Of a stretch of 64,000 nt of DNA, positions 60,485-64,000 are shown piece by piece. Source of the stretch: Microtetraspora fusca (lineage in GTDB: Bacteria; Actinomycetota; Actinomycetes; Streptosporangiales; Streptosporangiaceae). Where the stretch lies: the NCBI RefSeq assembly GCF_001570365.1, contig NZ_BBYK01000047.1, positions 195,919-259,918 of the forward strand. Reading direction: 5' to 3'. The notes under the pieces were generated by a model that made no database searches, was not told the origin of the DNA, and saw nothing but the letters and a program-made list of their open reading frames with translations. The translations under genes were made by a program, and so were the position numbers. Each line of letters opens with the position of its first letter. Position 1 is the stretch's first letter.

Positions 60485-61429
60485 ATGACCACCCCATCCG
60501 AGCCAGGGCACGGCCGGTTCGATCCGAGCCTGAACGCGATCATGAGCGAGCGGCGTCAGCTGATCAATCTGGCGTACCGGCTCCTCGGCTCCCTTGCCGA
60601 CGCCGAGGATGTCGTCCAGGAGACCTACACCCGCTGGTACGCCATGCCCCGGCAGCAGCAGGACGCCATCGAATCCCCCGGCGCCTGGCTGACGAGGGTG
60701 GCCAGTCGCATCTGCCTGGACCTGCTCGGCTCGGCGCGGGCCCGGCGAGAGCGCTACGTGGGCGAATGGGTCCCGGAGCCGCTGCCCGATCGTACGGAGT
60801 GGATCGGCGGGCGGCCGGACGGTGACCCGGTCGATCCGGCCGACCGGGTCACTCTCGACGAGTCGGTCAGCATGGCCTTCCTCGTCGTGCTCGAATCGAT
60901 GACCCCGGCCGAGCGCGTCACGTTCGTCCTGCACGACGTCTTCTGCCACTCCTTCACCGAAGTGGCCGAGATCGTCGGCCGTACCCCGGCGGCATGTCGC
61001 CAGCTGGCCTCGTCCGCCCGCCGTCGCGTCCGCGCGTCGCGGGCTCCCGCGACTCCGGCGGCCCAGCAGGCCGGCATCGTCAGGGACTTCAAGCAGGCAT
61101 GGGAGGCGAAGGACATCGGAGCCCTCGTCGGCCTCCTCGACCCCGACGCCACGATGATCGCCGATGGCGGCGGCCTGGTCAGCGCCGTGCTCTACCCGAT
61201 CGAAGGCGGCGAGCAGATCGCCCGCTACATCATCGCCATCGCCGGCAAGGCGCCCGGCCTGACGATCCTGGAGCGTACGGTCAACGGTCAGCCCGGTCTG
61301 GTGGCCCAGCGCGACGGCGTCACCGTGACGGTGGCGGCGTTCGACGTTCCAGGCAACCGGATCAAGCACATTTGGGCGGTACGCAACCCCGAAAAGCTCT
61401 GGCCTTGGGCGGAGAAGTCACAGCACTAG
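60485..61429 (+). CDS. ECF41 family sigma factor with SnoaL-like C-terminal extension
   Basis: 314 residues: sigma2 (~20-90), sigma4 (~125-180), then a SnoaL-like extension (~195-314). The ECF41 hallmarks are present: WVPEP at 95-99 between the sigma domains, DGGG at 227-230 and NPEKL at 301-305 (usual NPDKL). In this group the C-terminal domain replaces an anti-sigma factor and controls activity. The neighbouring CMD gene is the classical ECF41 partner, and divergent ECF41-type promoters suggest autoregulation. Confidence 0.93.
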   Translation: MTTPSEPGHGRFDPSLNAIMSERRQLINLAYRLLGSLADAEDVVQETYTRWYAMPRQQQDAIESPGAWLTRVASRICLDLLGSARARRERYVGEWVPEPLPDRTEWIGGRPDGDPVDPADRVTLDESVSMAFLVVLESMTPAERVTFVLHDVFCHSFTEVAEIVGRTPAACRQLASSARRRVRASRAPATPAAQQAGIVRDFKQAWEAKDIGALVGLLDPDATMIADGGGLVSAVLYPIEGGEQIARYIIAIAGKAPGLTILERTVNGQPGLVAQRDGVTVTVAAFDVPGNRIKHIWAVRNPEKLWPWAEKSQH

Positions 61430-61548
61430 ATGTACTGCCCAGGCAGGTTGGTGACACGGCTGATGGGTGGCTGGCCTTTCAGCGCAGGGCGCGTCTCGAG
61501 TTGTGATCAATCTGCCGTCCACCTCGCCGCCTTGGGGCCGGTACTGAC

Positions 61549-61575
61549 CCCGCCCTTTCGACGGGAAAGGGCGGG
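61549..61575. terminator. Hairpin terminator between the sigma factor and nuclease genes
   Basis: CCCGCCCTTTC (61549-61559), GACGG loop, GAAAGGGCGGG (61565-61575): a perfect 11-bp stem. The rest of 61430-61870 is a C/T-rich, GAGCTCTTCC-like low-complexity stretch with no credible gene. Confidence 0.8.
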
Positions 61576-61870
61576 TCCTCCCGTGCGCTCCGGCAGGCCC
61601 AGGTCGGGCGAGCCCGGAGCAGACCGGATCGGCGCCCCAAGGATTCTTCCCGAGGCTCCGCCCGGACGTTCCTCGCGAACGCCGCCCCGAGCTCTTCCCC
61701 GAGACGCTTTCGGAGTTCGTCCCCCGGCTCCTCGCGGAGCTCTGCCCGCGGGTTCTCCCCCGGTGTCCGCCCGACGCTCCCGCCTGCCGGTCCCGGCGGA
61801 GGTCCGCCGGAGCTCTTCCGGGGGCTCTACATGAGGATTCGCCCCGGGATTCTGCCCAGATCGGTGGCGG

Positions 61871-62662
61871 TTACAGGCCGAACACGGCCGGCGCGGTCCG
61901 CCAGTCCTTCGCGATGGCCTTCTGGGCCGCGGCGAGCCGTACGGTGCCCGCGCACACCGCCTTGTACAGCCTGGTCTCCACCGCGTTCTTGTCGAGCGCC
62001 GTCTTCCCGCCGGCCTTGTACCGGGGCTGCGGCCAGAGGTTCTTGACGCTCTTCGGAGACCCGCCGAGCAGCAGCGGGATGAGGTGGTCCTCCTCATAGT
62101 GGGCCGCGTTCTTGTCCCCGTAGCCGTACTGGGTGATCTGGGTGACCTTGAGCCTGCTCAGATAGCTCGCGGACGGCCGGACCTTGGCGGCGTACCCGGC
62201 CGCGCAGATCGTGGTGGAGATGGTCGCCTGGGTGACGCCGGGGTTGCGGGCGCCCGGCTGGCACTTCGGGTCGGGGAGGGGAAGGAAGGCCCGCGAGCAC
62301 TGCGACTTGCCCGGCTTCGCCGTCGCGGTGGGTGTGGGAGTCGGGGTCGGCTTCGGGGTCGGCGTCGGGTCGGGCGAACCGGAACCTGCGGCCGGCTTCC
62401 ACCGCCAGTACGAGCCGTCCTGAACGCACTGGTAGGTCGCGCCGGCTTCGGAATAGCCGTATTTCCCGTGGGCCGCCGCCGGGCAGAACGCACCGGGCGT
62501 GACGCATTCCCAGTGGTCTCCCACCTGCCGGTAACAGCTGGACTCCGACGCGCCGCGGGAGACGAGCGCCGCGTCGGCCGCATGCACGGCGAACGGTGCG
62601 GCGAGCAGCCCGACGGCCAGGCCTATGACAGAGATCAGAGTACGCAGAGTACGGACGCGCAA
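61871..62662 (-). CDS. Secreted HNH-type nuclease-like protein
   Basis: 263 residues from a TTG with GGGAGG four bases upstream. A signal peptide (LISVIGLAVGLLAAPFAVHA) is followed by a small Cys-containing domain (SCYRQVGDHWECVTPGAFC), a Pro/Thr linker (PDPTPTPKPTPTPTPT) and a C-terminal domain with HYEEDHLIPLLLGGSPKSV and NLWPQPRY. The EDH-LIP-LLGG-NLWPQ pattern is that of secreted HNH-like nucleases common in actinomycetes. It may degrade extracellular DNA; whether it is active is unknown. Confidence 0.8.
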   Translation of the reverse strand: MRVRTLRTLISVIGLAVGLLAAPFAVHAADAALVSRGASESSCYRQVGDHWECVTPGAFCPAAAHGKYGYSEAGATYQCVQDGSYWRWKPAAGSGSPDPTPTPKPTPTPTPTATAKPGKSQCSRAFLPLPDPKCQPGARNPGVTQATISTTICAAGYAAKVRPSASYLSRLKVTQITQYGYGDKNAAHYEEDHLIPLLLGGSPKSVKNLWPQPRYKAGGKTALDKNAVETRLYKAVCAGTVRLAAAQKAIAKDWRTAPAVFGL

Positions 62663-63239
62663 AGCGCCTCCCGCTTGCTTGGGGGGTATGTGACAGATGA
62701 GAAGACGGTCAACTCCTGTCCGAGGTTGACGAACTTTGTCATGCCACCGCACGGGCTGCCGAGCCAGCCGATCGGGACGACGATGCCCATCCACCGGTAC
62801 GCCTCGGAACGTAGATGCCGCCTGGGTCGACTATGGGGGTGCCGGGGATAGCCGTTACGGCGACGACGCCTGCCCGTTGGTGGCCGGGGGTGGCAGAGGA
62901 GCCCGGGAGCGGGCAGATACGACAGGGCCGGCGTCTCTGTCGCCTCGACCCGCTCTTGAGCTGCTCCACCGCGCCTCAGCCTGCTCCGCCGCGCCTGAGC
63001 CTGCCTCGGCTCCCGAACCCGGGACCTCCTGCACCGCGACCGACCGGCACACCACTAATGCGGCCTCGAACTGGTGCGGCCTCGAATTTTCGGCGAGGCC
63101 GAAGCACGGGCCGGGGCGGTTGGTCGCGGAGCCGGCCAAGCGGATGAAGCCGGTCCGACTCGTGAGGGCGATCGCCCCCTGAGACGCGCGGTGGTCGGCA
63201 TCAGCTTCCCCACCACCGTCGTCTCGGTCGAAGCGCCGG

Positions 63240-63905
63240 TACATGGGAGTTCCGGCACGCTGACTTCCCACGCGGACTTCCGGCGCATGCAGCCCTCGCG
63301 CGTGCAATTCGGGCATGCTGCCGGGCCGGCCCGTGGACGGGCCTGATCACCGGTGACCGATCGCCCCGCCGGGTCTCGGTCCCCGTCTCCACTGCCTGTT
63401 CGCGCACCGTCTGGGACAGCCTGGGGCAGACGCGGGCGGAGCCCCGGCCACGCTGACTTCCGGTGCATGCAGCCCGAGCATGAGCAAGTTCGGGCATGCT
63501 GCCGGGCCGGCCCGTGGACGGGACGGGACGGGTCAGCCTCGATATGCGTGGTTGCGTTCGCTGGCCGCTGTCTGTCCACCTATCGTCCGGGGCAGTGCGC
63601 GGAAGTCCGGCACATGAGAGTTCCGGCACACGGACGCCCGTCGCGTGCGGCCCTGGCGCGTGGAGTTCGGACATGCTGCCGGGCCGGCCGGTGGACGGGC
63701 CCGGTCAGCGGTGGCCGATCGCCCCGCCGGGCCTCGGTCCGTCTCCACTGCCTGTTCGCGCACCGTCGGGGGCAGCCTGGGGCAGACGCGGTGGAGCCTT
63801 GGCCACGCTGACTTCTCGCCTGTGCAGCCCTGGAGCGTGCAGCCCTCCCTGGAGCGTGGAGTTCGGGCATGCTGCCGGGCCAGCCCAGGGGCGGGGCCGG
63901 ATCAC
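63240..63905. repeat. Four diverged ~180-bp tandem repeats in non-coding DNA
   Basis: The block TTCGGGCATGCTGCCGGGCC recurs with small changes starting at 63308, 63489, 63666 and 63862 (spacings 181, 177 and 196 bp). Copies 1 and 3 also share about 130 bp of following sequence (CGATCGCCCCGCCGGG, CTCCACTGCCTGTTCGCGCA), so the array looks like a ~360-bp dimer. Each copy holds the palindromes GCATGC and GGGCCGGCCC. The long antisense frames across it have repeated arginine-rich peptides and no plausible start sites. The stretch 62663-64000 otherwise carries no gene I can support. Confidence 0.7.
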
Positions 63906-64000
63906 CGGTGACCGATGCGATCACTACGTCAACCACGTCGCCGATCGCCCGTCGCGGATCACCGATCAGAGGTTGCGGATCGCCGTTCAGCGGTCGTCGG

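Noticed and set aside
62736..63182. 148-codon forward frame
   Set aside because: Low-complexity composition, no RBS, no recognisable domain, and it runs towards the repeat array.
63240..63905. CRISPR array
   Set aside because: Repeats are ~180 bp, diverged, and not separated by uniform unique spacers.

Overview
The window is high-GC, densely coded DNA from an actinomycete, probably a Streptosporangiales-type genus (Nonomuraea, Streptosporangium or Microbispora relatives). This is inferred from the GC-rich third positions, GTG and TTG starts, four-base stop/start overlaps, a paired clpP locus beside a PopR-like regulator, an ECF41 sigma factor, and abundant TetR/XRE regulators with acyl-CoA dehydrogenases. 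No tRNA, rRNA, CRISPR array or transposase was seen.

Layout. 1-1452: the C-terminal end of a PopR/ClgR-like regulator converging on a two-gene clpP operon. 1581-11873: a linaridin-like RiPP locus. A divergent 7TM / ImmA-IrrE / XRE module faces four small precursor genes, followed by cypH-, cypL-, cypM- and cypT-like genes in the cypemycin order, then an FAD oxidoreductase. 12021-15025: a TetR-controlled cytochrome P450 / ferredoxin / XRE-cupin operon. 15287-18590: a methyltransferase, a kdpA without kdpB or kdpC, and a KdpD-like membrane fragment. 18641-28890: a large membrane protein, a SUMF1-fold protein, and secreted hydrolases (GHL10 protein, peptidoglycan amidase, subtilase); the first two hydrolases share a C-terminal domain.

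28984-31364 is a glutaryl-CoA dehydrogenase / CoA-transferase pair with a GntR regulator. 32552-38612 is a TetR-headed operon of two AidB-type acyl-CoA dehydrogenases, a hotdog thioesterase and two di-iron desaturase-like proteins. 38701-38877 is the relic of a cellulose-binding module. Then come Nudix and GNAT genes, and an HSP90-family ATPase translationally coupled to an 867-residue helical-repeat protein (40301-44766). 44951-56636 is a giant Sec-exported RTX-repeat protein (3135 aa) with a secreted zinc metalloprotease. 56751-59128 is a MaoC / acyl-CoA dehydrogenase divergent pair. 59202-61429 is an ECF41 sigma factor with a carboxymuconolactone decarboxylase-like protein and a small membrane protein, with recognisable promoters. 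The window ends with a secreted HNH-type nuclease and 1.3 kb of apparently non-coding, repeat-bearing DNA.

The strongest candidate for a new system is the RiPP locus. Its four precursors look like shuffled combinations of two leader types and three core types, with repeated operator-like sites and repeated hairpins. Other candidates are the AidB / di-iron operon, the HSP90 / repeat-protein pair and the giant RTX / protease pair.
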